A stretch of 12,512 bases of DNA from Candidatus Parepulonipiscium sp. PG-Nun2H_MBin03 (GCA_001995005.1 MDJN01000058.1:1-12512), one strand, 5' to 3'. Counted from the first letter of the stretch, positions 1 to 6,643 are shown. Made by a program: numbers and translations. Notes: generated from the letters alone by a model not told the origin.

Positions 1-33
1 GTTTATGTATTAATAATAAAAACAATTATTTGT

Positions 34-77
34 CTATATAAAAAAGTCTAGCCACCACGCTAGACTTTTTTATATAT
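34..77 (-). terminator. Intrinsic terminator after flgL
   Basis: A perfect stem pairs positions 40-52 with 59-71 (core GTCTAGC / GCTAGAC plus six A:T pairs) around a six-base loop, and A:T pairing can continue outwards to about 35/76. Read on the minus strand, the GC core is followed by six T residues, the standard Rho-independent form. The stem begins only a few bases after the flgL stop codon at 80-82, so it ends the flagellar transcript. Because A residues also precede the stem, it could terminate transcription arriving from the left as well. Positions 1-33 beyond it are AT-rich with nothing recognisable. An 18-nt AT palindrome at 71-88 spans the flgL stop and may simply be part of the same AT-rich structure. 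Confidence 0.9.
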
Positions 78-79
78 AA

Positions 80-1258
80 TTATATATAATCAGCAAGAGT
101 ATTCATTAATATCTGCGAAGAGGCTTGCAATGCACTTTGATATACCATCATTTGAGCATTAAATTGCACGTAAACTTCTTCTATATCTGCATCTTCTGTA
201 TTCGATAATAATTCTGTAAAGGTTACCTTTTCAGCCGCCGTTCTATTGAGCGTATACTCAAGACGCATTTCTCGGCTACCTACATCTGCTAAACGCACCC
301 CAACACTACTCATTATCCCGTCAAGGTCTTCTATCAAAGCCGAAATAGCTTCAGAATCATCATCTGCTATAGCTCCTATTAAGTCTTGTAAAAACTTCTC
401 ATAGTCTTCGACCATAATCTTGCCCATCTCATTTTCATTTACCGCTATCGTAACTCCTGCACCTATTTCGTAGTTTATATCATGGGTTTCCACGTTTCCT
501 ACTACTTTCGGATTTGCTGTACCTTTTGGTAATGTTGTCCCTGCTGGCAATGTTGTTCCTGCTGGTAATGTTGTATTTGCTGGTAAGACTGTTCCTTGTT
601 CTAATGTTGTCCCTGCTGGAATAACTGTTCCTGCCGGAATAACATCTCCTGTATTATACGGTACGCCATCTAGTGTTATAGTAGCTCCTTGAACTGTCAT
701 TCCAGGCTCTTTTACTGTTATATCATCGGTTAATGTTAAGTCTGCAGTTAATTCAATCTCATCTGATATTGTAATAGCAGCACTTGTAACTATATCTGTC
801 TCATACGTAGTATCCTTATCAAGGTATACAGGTTCATCTGTTTTATACCCAGAAAAAATATATCTGCCTGCATACGAAGTGTTTAGCTCATCTTTAATTT
901 GCTCCGATAATTGTAAGATATCAGTTAAAACTTTATCTTTATCTTCTTGGCTTAACGTACCTGTTGCGGCATAGTTTACACGAGTTTTTACTTCTTTTAA
1001 AATATCGCTTATATTCATTATTGCCCCATCAGTAATTTCCATCCAGCTCATGGCTTCCTCAACGTTTTTTTCATACTGATTTATTTCTGTAACGTCTATT
1101 GTAAGCTTTAATGAACGTGCGGCTACTATAGGGTCATCAGATGGTCTTTGTATCTTTTTGAGTGTGCTCATTTGATAAAACAAGTCATCTAACGAATTCA
1201 TATTAGAGTATAGGGCGTTCATTGTGCCCGATTGTATCATTCCGTTAGTTATACGCAT
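80..1258 (-). CDS. flgL: Flagellar hook-associated protein 3 (FlgL) with a hexapeptide-repeat insert
   Basis: FlgL (HAP3) is the second junction protein between the hook and the flagellin filament; it is exported by the flagellar type III apparatus. The 392-residue product starts MRITNGMI, the flagellin-family N-terminal pattern, and residues 1-150 form the helical N-terminal domain (LKKIQRPSDDP at 33-43, NTSYAGRYIFSGYKTDEP at 126-143, both typical of FlgL). The C-terminal helix (about 300-392, with GVRLADVGSREMRLE) is the matching half of the core. Between them, residues about 158-250 hold a beta-rich variable domain, including seven hexapeptide units of the type (V/T)-(I/L)-P-A-G-T at 206-247. 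The total is longer than FlgL proteins of about 300 residues. The ATG at 1258 has an AGGAGGGGG site 5 nt upstream, and the gap from the flgK stop is 12 bp. It is the last gene of the operon. FlgL rather than flagellin is supported by the position after flgK and the N-terminal motifs. Confidence 0.95.
   Translation of the reverse strand: MRITNGMIQSGTMNALYSNMNSLDDLFYQMSTLKKIQRPSDDPIVAARSLKLTIDVTEINQYEKNVEEAMSWMEITDGAIMNISDILKEVKTRVNYAATGTLSQEDKDKVLTDILQLSEQIKDELNTSYAGRYIFSGYKTDEPVYLDKDTTYETDIVTSAAITISDEIELTADLTLTDDITVKEPGMTVQGATITLDGVPYNTGDVIPAGTVIPAGTTLEQGTVLPANTTLPAGTTLPAGTTLPKGTANPKVVGNVETHDINYEIGAGVTIAVNENEMGKIMVEDYEKFLQDLIGAIADDDSEAISALIEDLDGIMSSVGVRLADVGSREMRLEYTLNRTAAEKVTFTELLSNTEDADIEEVYVQFNAQMMVYQSALQASSQILMNTLADYI
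518..643 (-). repeat. Tandem 18-bp coding repeats in flgL (hexapeptide array)
   Basis: Seven consecutive 18-bp units encode six-residue repeats at FlgL residues 206-247: VIPAGT, VIPAGT, TLEQGT, VLPANT, TLPAGT, TLPAGT, TLPKGT. The DNA units are near-identical in the central copies (variants of cctgctggtaatgttgtt on the plus strand) and diverge at the edges, which suggests expansion by slippage or unequal recombination followed by drift. The residues just before (about 160-197) also show an alternating six-residue beta pattern (AITISD, EIELTA, DLTLTD, DITVKE), so the array may be the regular end of a longer beta-solenoid-like segment. The fold is inferred from periodicity only. Confidence 0.85.
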
Positions 1259-1263
1259 GCTTT

Positions 1264-1273
1264 CCCCCTCCTA
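1264..1273 (-). promoter_or_regulatory. Ribosome binding site of flgL, containing the upstream flgK stop
   Basis: TAGGAGGGGG reads 5'-3' on the minus strand and ends five bases before the flgL ATG. Its first three bases are the TAG stop codon of the upstream flgK (1271-1273), so a ribosome finishing flgK stops directly on the flgL binding site. This fixes the flgL start and suggests translational coupling. Confidence 0.8.
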
Positions 1274-2839
1274 GAAGTTTCCTAATTGATTTATAGTTGT
1301 ATTATATATCTCATCTATTGTATTCATAACTTTGGCAGCTGCTTGGTATGCCTGATTATACTTTATCAGATTCATAAACTCTTCGTTGCTATCAACTTGT
1401 GATATCGCCATTCTTTGTTGCTCTATAGCACTTACTACATTGTTTTGAGTCGAGTAATACATCTTAGCATCGCTCGTGGTTATACCTAGTGTACTAAATA
1501 CAGATATCATATACTCAGATGGTGTACCATGGTTAAAAAACTTGTTATTATATTGTTGGTCAAATAATTGCATTAATAAATCATTGCTACCAGGGTTTGG
1601 ATTTTCCCCCGAATTAGGGTCATCTTCAAAATTTGTTCTTATATAATTAAAATCTTCCAGTATCTCTTTAGCAATACTAAGATTTTGTGCCGTTATTTTA
1701 CTATAATCAAAGTTTGGGTCATTTGACGATACTACTTGACCTGTATCATCAACATATGAAAATAGTGCATAAATCGGAAATCCATCTTCGTCTACTATTG
1801 TATTGCCATCTGCATCTTTATTATAAATCTCATTCATTTGCTCTGCAAAAGTTTGTACAAATTCATCTAACCTAGCAATATAATATGGTATTCCGTTATA
1901 AGTTGAGGTGCTCGTTGTATTAGACGTGCCTGCCCCATCTCTCATATCTATTACGCCTTTTAATTCGCCAGACAAAGTTGATGAATTCATATCAAACGGA
2001 AGCTTATCTTCCCATACAACGTTATATAAGTCATTTAGGTCACTGTCATTTACTTTTTCATCCCTTACTTCTAATGCAAGTAGTCTCATATCAAGGTGGT
2101 CTACTAAAGTTTGACCGTTTAATGTTACTCTAAACTGTTTCATTTCCACCCCTTGATTGTTATATACCGATACTTCTTCTGCTTGTATATTTACCAATTT
2201 TGAAAGTTCATCAAGGCATAAGTCTCGCTGGTCACGCAGGTCATTTGCAACTCCAAACTCATGCATCTCTTGTAAGAAGATTTGTTGATTTAAGCTTTGT
2301 ATCCGAGTTGTATACATATTTATTTCTTCTACAACTGCCTTCAATTCAAAGTTTAAATCCGATTGAGAGCTTTCTAATGAACTAGACATTTTATAATAGT
2401 AGTCTGTAAAGCTTTGCATATTTTGGTATAGGGAAGTTTTATTTTCAGCGGCGGTAGGATCTAAAGATAGATTATTGATGCTGTTAAAAAAGTCAGTATA
2501 AACTTTTGCAAATGCGTCGTCCGTAGGCTCACCAAATATTCCTTCTATAAGAGAGTTTTGTTGAGATTTTACTTCGTATTCACCCAGTCTGTCATTTTGT
2601 GCCCATAATTTTTGGTCATAGAATGTGTCTCGTATTCGATATACTCCTGTTGTACTAACACCCGTTCCTATCATCCCTGTTCCATAAAGCGATCTAGGTA
2701 TTGATGCTTCTTGTGTTAAGATTTGTCTTGAGTATCCTGCTGTATTCATGTTTGCTACGTTGTTACCTGTTATCGCAAGACCTCTTTGTGCAGCAAACAA
2801 TCCGGTCATTGCTATATTAATCTCTGCAAATGATGACAT
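1271..2839 (-). CDS. flgK: Flagellar hook-associated protein 1 (FlgK), second tandem copy
   Basis: FlgK (HAP1) is the first protein placed on the completed hook and joins it to FlgL and the filament. This 522-residue copy has both family hallmarks: the N-terminal rod/hook motif (GLFAAQRGLAITGNNVANMNTAGYSRQ region, residues 13-39) and the C-terminal amphipathic helix (residues 468-522, with QQRMAISQVDSNEEFMNLIKYNQAYQAAAKVMNTI). Residues 90-220 are the helical domain with the RDQRDLCLDELS motif seen in FlgK proteins. The middle differs in length and sequence from the neighbouring copy and includes a DADGNTIVDEDGF segment at 342-354 and an asparagine/proline/glycine-rich stretch near 406-419. 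The start codon has TAGGAGGGG four bases upstream. It follows the other flgK by 10 bp and precedes flgL by 12 bp, so all three are almost certainly co-transcribed. Both copies look intact, with no frameshift. Which copy is the main HAP1 cannot be decided from sequence. Confidence 0.95.
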   Translation of the reverse strand: MSSFAEINIAMTGLFAAQRGLAITGNNVANMNTAGYSRQILTQEASIPRSLYGTGMIGTGVSTTGVYRIRDTFYDQKLWAQNDRLGEYEVKSQQNSLIEGIFGEPTDDAFAKVYTDFFNSINNLSLDPTAAENKTSLYQNMQSFTDYYYKMSSSLESSQSDLNFELKAVVEEINMYTTRIQSLNQQIFLQEMHEFGVANDLRDQRDLCLDELSKLVNIQAEEVSVYNNQGVEMKQFRVTLNGQTLVDHLDMRLLALEVRDEKVNDSDLNDLYNVVWEDKLPFDMNSSTLSGELKGVIDMRDGAGTSNTTSTSTYNGIPYYIARLDEFVQTFAEQMNEIYNKDADGNTIVDEDGFPIYALFSYVDDTGQVVSSNDPNFDYSKITAQNLSIAKEILEDFNYIRTNFEDDPNSGENPNPGSNDLLMQLFDQQYNNKFFNHGTPSEYMISVFSTLGITTSDAKMYYSTQNNVVSAIEQQRMAISQVDSNEEFMNLIKYNQAYQAAAKVMNTIDEIYNTTINQLGNF

Positions 2840-2843
2840 TTTT

Positions 2844-2852
2844 CCCCTCCTA
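2844..2852 (-). promoter_or_regulatory. Ribosome binding site of the second flgK, containing the first flgK stop
   Basis: TAGGAGGGG ends four bases before the ATG. The leading TAG (2850-2852) is the stop codon of the upstream flgK copy. The element is the same as the one in front of the first flgK and nearly the same as that of flgL. Confidence 0.8.
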
Positions 2853-4622
2853 CATTTTGTTTATGATTACATCCATCATACCGTCTAGCATGGTTATCAT
2901 TCTCGATGCCGCATTGTATGCATATTGGTATTTCATCATAGTAGCCAATTCCTCATCTTGTGACACTGAACCTATGGCCATTCTTTCATTATCTATACTT
3001 TGTACCACAGTCATTTTCTCTTTATATTTACTAGCACTCTCATATCCTTCTTGGCCTAACTCAGATAACATCTCTGCATAGAAGTTTCTTATATCAAGCG
3101 TCTTTTGATATGGTGCCGGCGGTTGTGTGATAGGGTCTCCATTTGCATCAGTTGTATTCCAAGCGATAGGTTCTGTCCATCTTTCTAACATTTCTTGAAC
3201 CTTTGTGTTATCACTAATATTACCCGTTTCCGTTACTGTGCCTAATTTGTTATACCCGCTATCTGCAAGAAGTTCAGGATTTACTTGTATATTTCCAATA
3301 GTTAAATATGGTTTTATATCTTCGTAATACTGCTCTAGTTCTGCGTTATAATTATCTATATCCTCTTGTGTCGGATCATCTGGTAATACTGGGTGTGAAA
3401 CTCCCGAAGAAATTGGAATAAATACCGGAACCCCCATAATCCCTTCATGAGTACCCAATCCTTCTCCCGTAAAGCATTCATTTACCATAGATACTATTTC
3501 ATGAGTCAAAGTATCAAATTGTTTTTGTAACTCTGGGATTAAGAAAGTATTTCCTGAATAGTCTGCACTATAATTAGAATTTAAAACAATGTCATCCCAC
3601 TCTGTAAATTTATCAGCCGAAAATCCCCCACGTGCTAATAATAAAGATTTAAGCGAACCTTCATCATTTCCATTAGAAGCATTTACTAATACAGCGTTTC
3701 CAGTTCCCACTCCTTGGCCAAATGTTACATTAACACCTGTGTCACCCACAACAATAGAGCCTTCTGTCGTTATTGTTGTATCGGTAGTAGCTGATGTAAA
3801 GTCATATACATCTTGCTTACTATCTGACCAAATTGGCTTTACATATGGGCTTAATGGAGCTGTTTGTACAAGTTCCATTTGTGCTACAAAGCCTTGTTCT
3901 ACTAAAATAGTACCATTTGATTTAACAACTACTGTGCTGTCTGGTAATTCAGTATAGGTAATACTCATATAAGCTGATAATTCATCTAACGCATTGTTTC
4001 TAGCATCTCTATAATCGTTAGCATTATCTCCGTTTAACTCCGATTTATATATCAGTTCATTCAATGCTTCTATTTCCTTAGTTAATTCATTTACTCTATT
4101 AACAGTTGATATTACTTGGTTATTAAGATTGTCTTGATAACTAGTTAAGCTAGTTTGTATTTGATTAATTCGTCCTATCAATACATTAGCAGCTTGTAAG
4201 AATGCCATTCTCTCTTCAATACCCGATGGGTTAGTAGAAAGTTTTTGTGTTTGAGACCAAAATGCATCTAATTTATTGCTTAATCCTTCTCCATATGGCT
4301 CGTCTAATATGGTCTCTATCTCAGAAATTACAACACTTTTTGTTTGATAAAACGAAAGCACTGAATTTTCTTGTCTAAATCTCATATCCGCAAATGTATC
4401 TCTTATCTGACGAATTTCCGTATCACTTACCCCAATACCTTTTTGCATTGTGTAACCGCCAGATTTTCCAACGGTCATGTATGATGTGTCGTGTTGTAAT
4501 AATTGTTGTCTTGTATAACCTACAGTATTTACGTTAGATATATTATGCCCTGTTACTGTTAATCCTTTTTGTGCTGAAAATAATCCAGATGCCGCTACTC
4601 CTAAACTAGATATACTTGACAT
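2850..4622 (-). CDS. flgK: Flagellar hook-associated protein 1 (FlgK), first tandem copy
   Basis: This 590-residue protein is the longer of two adjacent FlgK homologues. The N-terminal motif (GLFSAQKGLTVTGHNISN at 13-30, then VNTVGYTRQ) and the C-terminal segment (IDNERMAIGSVSQDEELATMMKYQYAYNAASRMITML at 543-579, written here as a region, not a single motif) are classic FlgK. The helical domain with RDARNNALDELSAYMSI lies at 205-221. The central region (about 225-510) is variable, with a threonine-rich beta stretch at 275-300 and an acidic, tyrosine-rich segment at 412-440 that is absent from the second copy. The two copies align clearly at both ends but are well diverged, indicating an old duplication rather than a recent one. 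The ATG has TAGGAGGGG three bases upstream, 13 bp after flgN. The product should travel through the flagellar export apparatus bound to FlgN. Confidence 0.95.
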   Translation of the reverse strand: MSSISSLGVAASGLFSAQKGLTVTGHNISNVNTVGYTRQQLLQHDTSYMTVGKSGGYTMQKGIGVSDTEIRQIRDTFADMRFRQENSVLSFYQTKSVVISEIETILDEPYGEGLSNKLDAFWSQTQKLSTNPSGIEERMAFLQAANVLIGRINQIQTSLTSYQDNLNNQVISTVNRVNELTKEIEALNELIYKSELNGDNANDYRDARNNALDELSAYMSITYTELPDSTVVVKSNGTILVEQGFVAQMELVQTAPLSPYVKPIWSDSKQDVYDFTSATTDTTITTEGSIVVGDTGVNVTFGQGVGTGNAVLVNASNGNDEGSLKSLLLARGGFSADKFTEWDDIVLNSNYSADYSGNTFLIPELQKQFDTLTHEIVSMVNECFTGEGLGTHEGIMGVPVFIPISSGVSHPVLPDDPTQEDIDNYNAELEQYYEDIKPYLTIGNIQVNPELLADSGYNKLGTVTETGNISDNTKVQEMLERWTEPIAWNTTDANGDPITQPPAPYQKTLDIRNFYAEMLSELGQEGYESASKYKEKMTVVQSIDNERMAIGSVSQDEELATMMKYQYAYNAASRMITMLDGMMDVIINKM

Positions 4623-4625
4623 TTT

Positions 4626-4634
4626 CCCCTCCTA
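4626..4634 (-). promoter_or_regulatory. Ribosome binding site of the first flgK
   Basis: TAGGAGGGG ends three bases before the flgK ATG at 4622. The flgN stop (TAA, 4636-4638) lies just ahead, so here the TAG is not the stop codon although the element is otherwise the same as at the next junction. Confidence 0.75.
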
Positions 4635-4635
4635 C

Positions 4636-5145
4636 TTATTGTATAGCATCAAAAACTCTGCGTGAGTCCGTTTCTGCCTGATAACCAGGTTTACTATACC
4701 CTACTTCTATGCCCGCAAGCCTTGTTGTTTGGATGGCATTTAGTGTATAGTCAACAAATTCCATTGAGTGTGCCAATAAAATTTTGTTATTTTCGTTTTC
4801 TTGCTTAACTCTGTCTAATACCTCTAGTATTTCCTCTCTAACTTTCATCAATTTTTGGCTAATCTCTAATTCTACGCCCATTTTATCTACTATAGAACTG
4901 ACAGTTAAGTTTTTTTCCGAGAGCCCTGTTACTATAGCTATATCTCTAAATACTTCAATTCTTTTTCTATTTAGAATGCTTGTTCTACCTACAAATTCTT
5001 CTTCTCGTTTTACAATTTCTTTTAAAAAGTCTATATCCTTTTCTACCACGGCTTGCGCCTTATAAGTAGCTAAAGTATATAGACCTTCATAACATTCTTT
5101 TTGCTCTGATAAAACATTTAATAAATCATACGCTATCCCCGCCAT
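4636..5145 (-). CDS. flgN: Flagellar export chaperone FlgN (YvyG-like)
   Basis: FlgN binds the C-terminal helices of FlgK and FlgL in the cytoplasm and delivers them to the flagellar export machinery. The 169-residue product is almost wholly helical, with heptad-like charged stretches (about 13-66 and 92-140), a K/E-rich segment KEIVKREEEFVGRTSILNRKR at 42-62, and a C-terminal VDYTLNAIQ ... IEVGYSKPGY pattern typical of Firmicute FlgN proteins. Its place between flgM and flgK supports the assignment more than any single motif. An in-frame stop lies just upstream (5149-5151), so the ATG at 5145 is the earliest possible start. Its ribosome binding site (TAGGGGG) is weaker and farther away (11 nt) than those of its neighbours and includes the flgM stop codon, so flgN translation may depend on flgM translation. 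Confidence 0.88.
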   Translation of the reverse strand: MAGIAYDLLNVLSEQKECYEGLYTLATYKAQAVVEKDIDFLKEIVKREEEFVGRTSILNRKRIEVFRDIAIVTGLSEKNLTVSSIVDKMGVELEISQKLMKVREEILEVLDRVKQENENNKILLAHSMEFVDYTLNAIQTTRLAGIEVGYSKPGYQAETDSRRVFDAIQ

Positions 5146-5156
5146 ATTTTATCTAG

Positions 5157-5163
5157 CCCCCTA
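5157..5163 (-). promoter_or_regulatory. Suboptimal ribosome binding site of flgN overlapping the flgM stop
   Basis: TAGGGGG lies 11 bases before the flgN ATG, a longer spacing than at the other flagellar genes and a poorer match to AGGAGG. The TAG (5161-5163) is the flgM stop. No better site exists between the two genes. Confidence 0.55.
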
Positions 5164-5427
5164 CATATTAAATTGAGTCAACATTTTTTCACTTACGTCC
5201 ATAGCACTAACATTGTACGTACCATTTTGTATTTGTTGTTTCAGCTCTTCTACTCTATCCATTCTTACTGGTTCAGTATCTTGTACTGCTTTATATGCGC
5301 TCCCCATAACCAATGCCTCATCTGAAATGTTTATATCGTCTTTTAATTGCGTGGACGATGTTTTTTTAACTGTGCTCATCTGCGTTTGATATATTTGATT
5401 TACTTGGTCAATACTTCCAATTCTCAT
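5161..5427 (-). CDS. flgM: Anti-sigma-28 factor FlgM
   Basis: FlgM holds the flagellar sigma factor (sigma-28/sigma-D) inactive until the hook is complete. The 88-residue length is normal for the family. The C-terminal sigma-binding region is well preserved: DINISDEALVMG at 31-42, VRMDRVEELKQQIQNGTY at 54-71 and a final DVSEKMLTQF at 77-86, matching the pattern of two helices separated by I..G.Y. The N-terminal part (RIGSIDQVNQIYQ) also fits Firmicute FlgM proteins and is expected to be disordered. The ATG at 5427 has a strong AGGAGGG site 8 nt upstream. It is the first gene after a 98-bp gap containing a predicted sigma-D promoter, giving the known feedback arrangement in which the sigma factor drives its own inhibitor. 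In Firmicutes, release of sigma-D is tied to flagellar assembly, though the mechanism is less settled than in enterics. Confidence 0.93.
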   Translation of the reverse strand: MRIGSIDQVNQIYQTQMSTVKKTSSTQLKDDINISDEALVMGSAYKAVQDTEPVRMDRVEELKQQIQNGTYNVSAMDVSEKMLTQFNM

Positions 5428-5468
5428 TGTTAGCCCTCCTTATCTGCTTTTTTTATCTGTTACTAATT

Positions 5469-5496
5469 ATATCGGAAGTAATTTTTCATATCTTTA
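5469..5496 (-). promoter_or_regulatory. Predicted sigma-D (sigma-28) promoter of flgM-flgN-flgK-flgK-flgL
   Basis: On the minus strand TAAA (5496-5493) is followed after 16 bases by TCCGATAT (5476-5469). The known sigma-D consensus of Bacillus is TAAA, about 15 bases, GCCGATAT, so only the first base of the -10 differs. Transcription would begin near 5462, leaving an untranslated leader of roughly 35 bases with the flgM ribosome binding site. The same segment contains TATAAT (5471-5466), a sigma-A -10 match, but no TTGACA-like hexamer lies at 16-18 bases upstream, so sigma-D is the better reading. The position before flgM agrees with B. subtilis, where flgM has a sigma-D promoter. Confidence 0.72.
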
Positions 5497-5516
5497 ATGA
5501 TTAGAAAAATTACTTC
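5475..5516 (-). repeat. Perfect 13-bp inverted repeat between yvyF and flgM
   Basis: GAAGTAATTTTTC (5475-5487) is an exact reverse complement of GAAAAATTACTTC (5504-5516), with a 16-base loop. The repeat starts nine bases after the yvyF stop. It has no T-run following the stem on the minus strand, so it is not a standard intrinsic terminator. It overlaps the predicted promoter: the -35 TAAA lies in the loop and the -10 starts at the inner edge of the downstream arm. It could reduce read-through from yvyF, protect transcript ends, or be an operator for a dimeric protein; the sequence does not say which. Confidence 0.75.
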
Positions 5517-5525
5517 TATAATTTC

Positions 5526-5939
5526 TTATCTTCTAGTAAACATGTTATTCTTTGGTTCTTTACTCTTAGCCTCAAGCTCCGCTTTTCTCTTAGCTCCCAT
5601 TTCTTTACCAGCATTTGTCATATCGTTTAATCTGCTTGCATTACATTTATCACATACTTTTCCTTTAGTGATAGGTGATCCACACATAGTACACTTCACA
5701 CTAATAGATGAACCGGCTGATAATTCTAAACTTCCATCTCTTATAAAATCTTCTATAATACGTATAGGCACCCCTATATCTTCATGAATTTTATTGATAG
5801 TACAAGTTGGCTGCTCTCTTATATAGTCTTTAACATCTATCAGCCATTGTGCATGTTTTTTCAAGCACACTGGACACACTCTTTTACCGCTCACGTATTG
5901 AAATAATTTTTTACATTCCCTACAAGTTTTTACCTCCAT
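5526..5939 (-). CDS. yvyF: Flagellar operon protein YvyF-like, two zinc ribbons around a helix-turn-helix-like core
   Basis: This 137-residue protein matches the small family found next to flgM in Firmicutes (YvyF, TIGR03826-type); its molecular role is not established. Four CxxC pairs are visible: C6/C9 with C22/C25, and C83/C86 with C96/C99, giving two likely zinc ribbons. Between them, residues about 47-72 (TINKIHEDIGVPIRIIEDFIRDGSLEL region) resemble a MerR-like helix-turn-helix, in which a short helix precedes a recognition helix. The C-terminal 30 residues are highly charged (KRKAELEAKSKEPK) and probably disordered. This layout suggests nucleic-acid binding, by inference. The ATG at 5939 has AAGGAGAGGG upstream. 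It lies 20 bp after comFC and is followed by the inverted repeat and the flgM promoter, so it is probably read from the recD2-comFC transcript rather than with flgM. Confidence 0.85.
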   Translation of the reverse strand: MEVKTCRECKKLFQYVSGKRVCPVCLKKHAQWLIDVKDYIREQPTCTINKIHEDIGVPIRIIEDFIRDGSLELSAGSSISVKCTMCGSPITKGKVCDKCNASRLNDMTNAGKEMGAKRKAELEAKSKEPKNNMFTRR

Positions 5940-5959
5940 TTTTACCCTCTCCTTATCGT

Positions 5960-6634
5960 CTACTTACATATAACAAATACATATATCTTTTCTATATTAT
6001 AATGCCCTTTTAGTATCTTTATACATTCTTTTACAGTGCTACCTGTTGTGTATATATCATCTACTATAGCAAAATTATAGACATCCTTTTTAATTATATC
6101 GACATATTCTTTATTTATGCTTATAGCTTGGGCATTATTTTTTGCTCTTTCTTTTTTGGTACACTCAGACTGGCGTTTTGTGTGCTTATGTTTTACCAAT
6201 ACATCTGCTACAGGTACGTTTATTAGTGATGATAAATGAGTTGCCAGGTCAGTCGCTTGGTTAAACCCTCTTTCCCTAAAACGCTGCTTTGATATAGGAA
6301 CGGGTATTAGTGCATCAATTTGTAAGTCATGATCTAGTTGATAGTAAAATTCTGTTGCATATGCTCTAGCATATTTTCTAAATCCTTGATATTTCCACCT
6401 AAATATAGAGTTTCTTATCAATCCTTCATATTCAAACAAAGCTTTTATAGCAGTAATATCAGATATCCTAGAACAATGGGTACATTCTTCTAGGTCAAGG
6501 TTATATGGCTTTTCACAATTAGGACAAGTGTATTCATCAATTAAGTTTAGTTGACATCTAGTGCATACATATCCGTCTTCAATTATCCTTTTGCAAACTA
6601 CACACATATTTGGAAATATTAATCTTTTTATCAT
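5960..6634 (-). CDS. comFC: ComFC-like phosphoribosyltransferase-fold protein
   Basis: ComFC proteins are needed for efficient DNA uptake in Bacillus and related naturally competent bacteria, and have a phosphoribosyltransferase fold. The 224-residue product starts with a zinc-binding region of four Cys pairs (C11/C14, C24/C27, C37/C40, C51/C54), then the family signatures LIPVPISKQRFRERGFNQA at 109-127 and the PRPP-loop motif IVDDIYTTGSTVKEC at 190-204. The two Asp residues D192-D193 and the TTGST loop are intact, so ligand binding is plausible. Length fits the family. The ATG at 6634 lies 9 bp after the recD2 stop, and its AAAGGA site overlaps that stop. In B. subtilis comFA, a helicase, precedes comFC; here recD2 takes that place. 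Whether this organism is competent cannot be told from this window, since ComFC-like genes also occur in strains not known to take up DNA. Confidence 0.93.
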   Translation of the reverse strand: MIKRLIFPNMCVVCKRIIEDGYVCTRCQLNLIDEYTCPNCEKPYNLDLEECTHCSRISDITAIKALFEYEGLIRNSIFRWKYQGFRKYARAYATEFYYQLDHDLQIDALIPVPISKQRFRERGFNQATDLATHLSSLINVPVADVLVKHKHTKRQSECTKKERAKNNAQAISINKEYVDIIKKDVYNFAIVDDIYTTGSTVKECIKILKGHYNIEKIYVFVICK

Positions 6635-6643
6635 GGCATTCCT

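Noticed and set aside
71..88. 18-nt AT-only palindrome at the flgL stop
   Set aside because: Composed entirely of A and T next to the terminator; no known operator form, and likely a by-product of AT-rich sequence.
1778..1816. DADGNTIVDEDGF segment in the second FlgK, resembling a calcium-binding loop
   Set aside because: It lacks the full EF-hand or dockerin spacing and reads better as a beta-hairpin or linker turn; a metal site cannot be supported.
3589..3957. A 122-residue open frame on the plus strand opposite flgK
   Set aside because: It lies wholly inside the clear FlgK frame, has no ribosome binding site, and its content is the usual antisense shadow of a Thr/Val-rich coding strand.
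5466..5471. TATAAT as a sigma-A -10 upstream of flgM
   Set aside because: No acceptable -35 hexamer at 16-18 bases; the overlapping sigma-D match is stronger and fits the gene's regulation.
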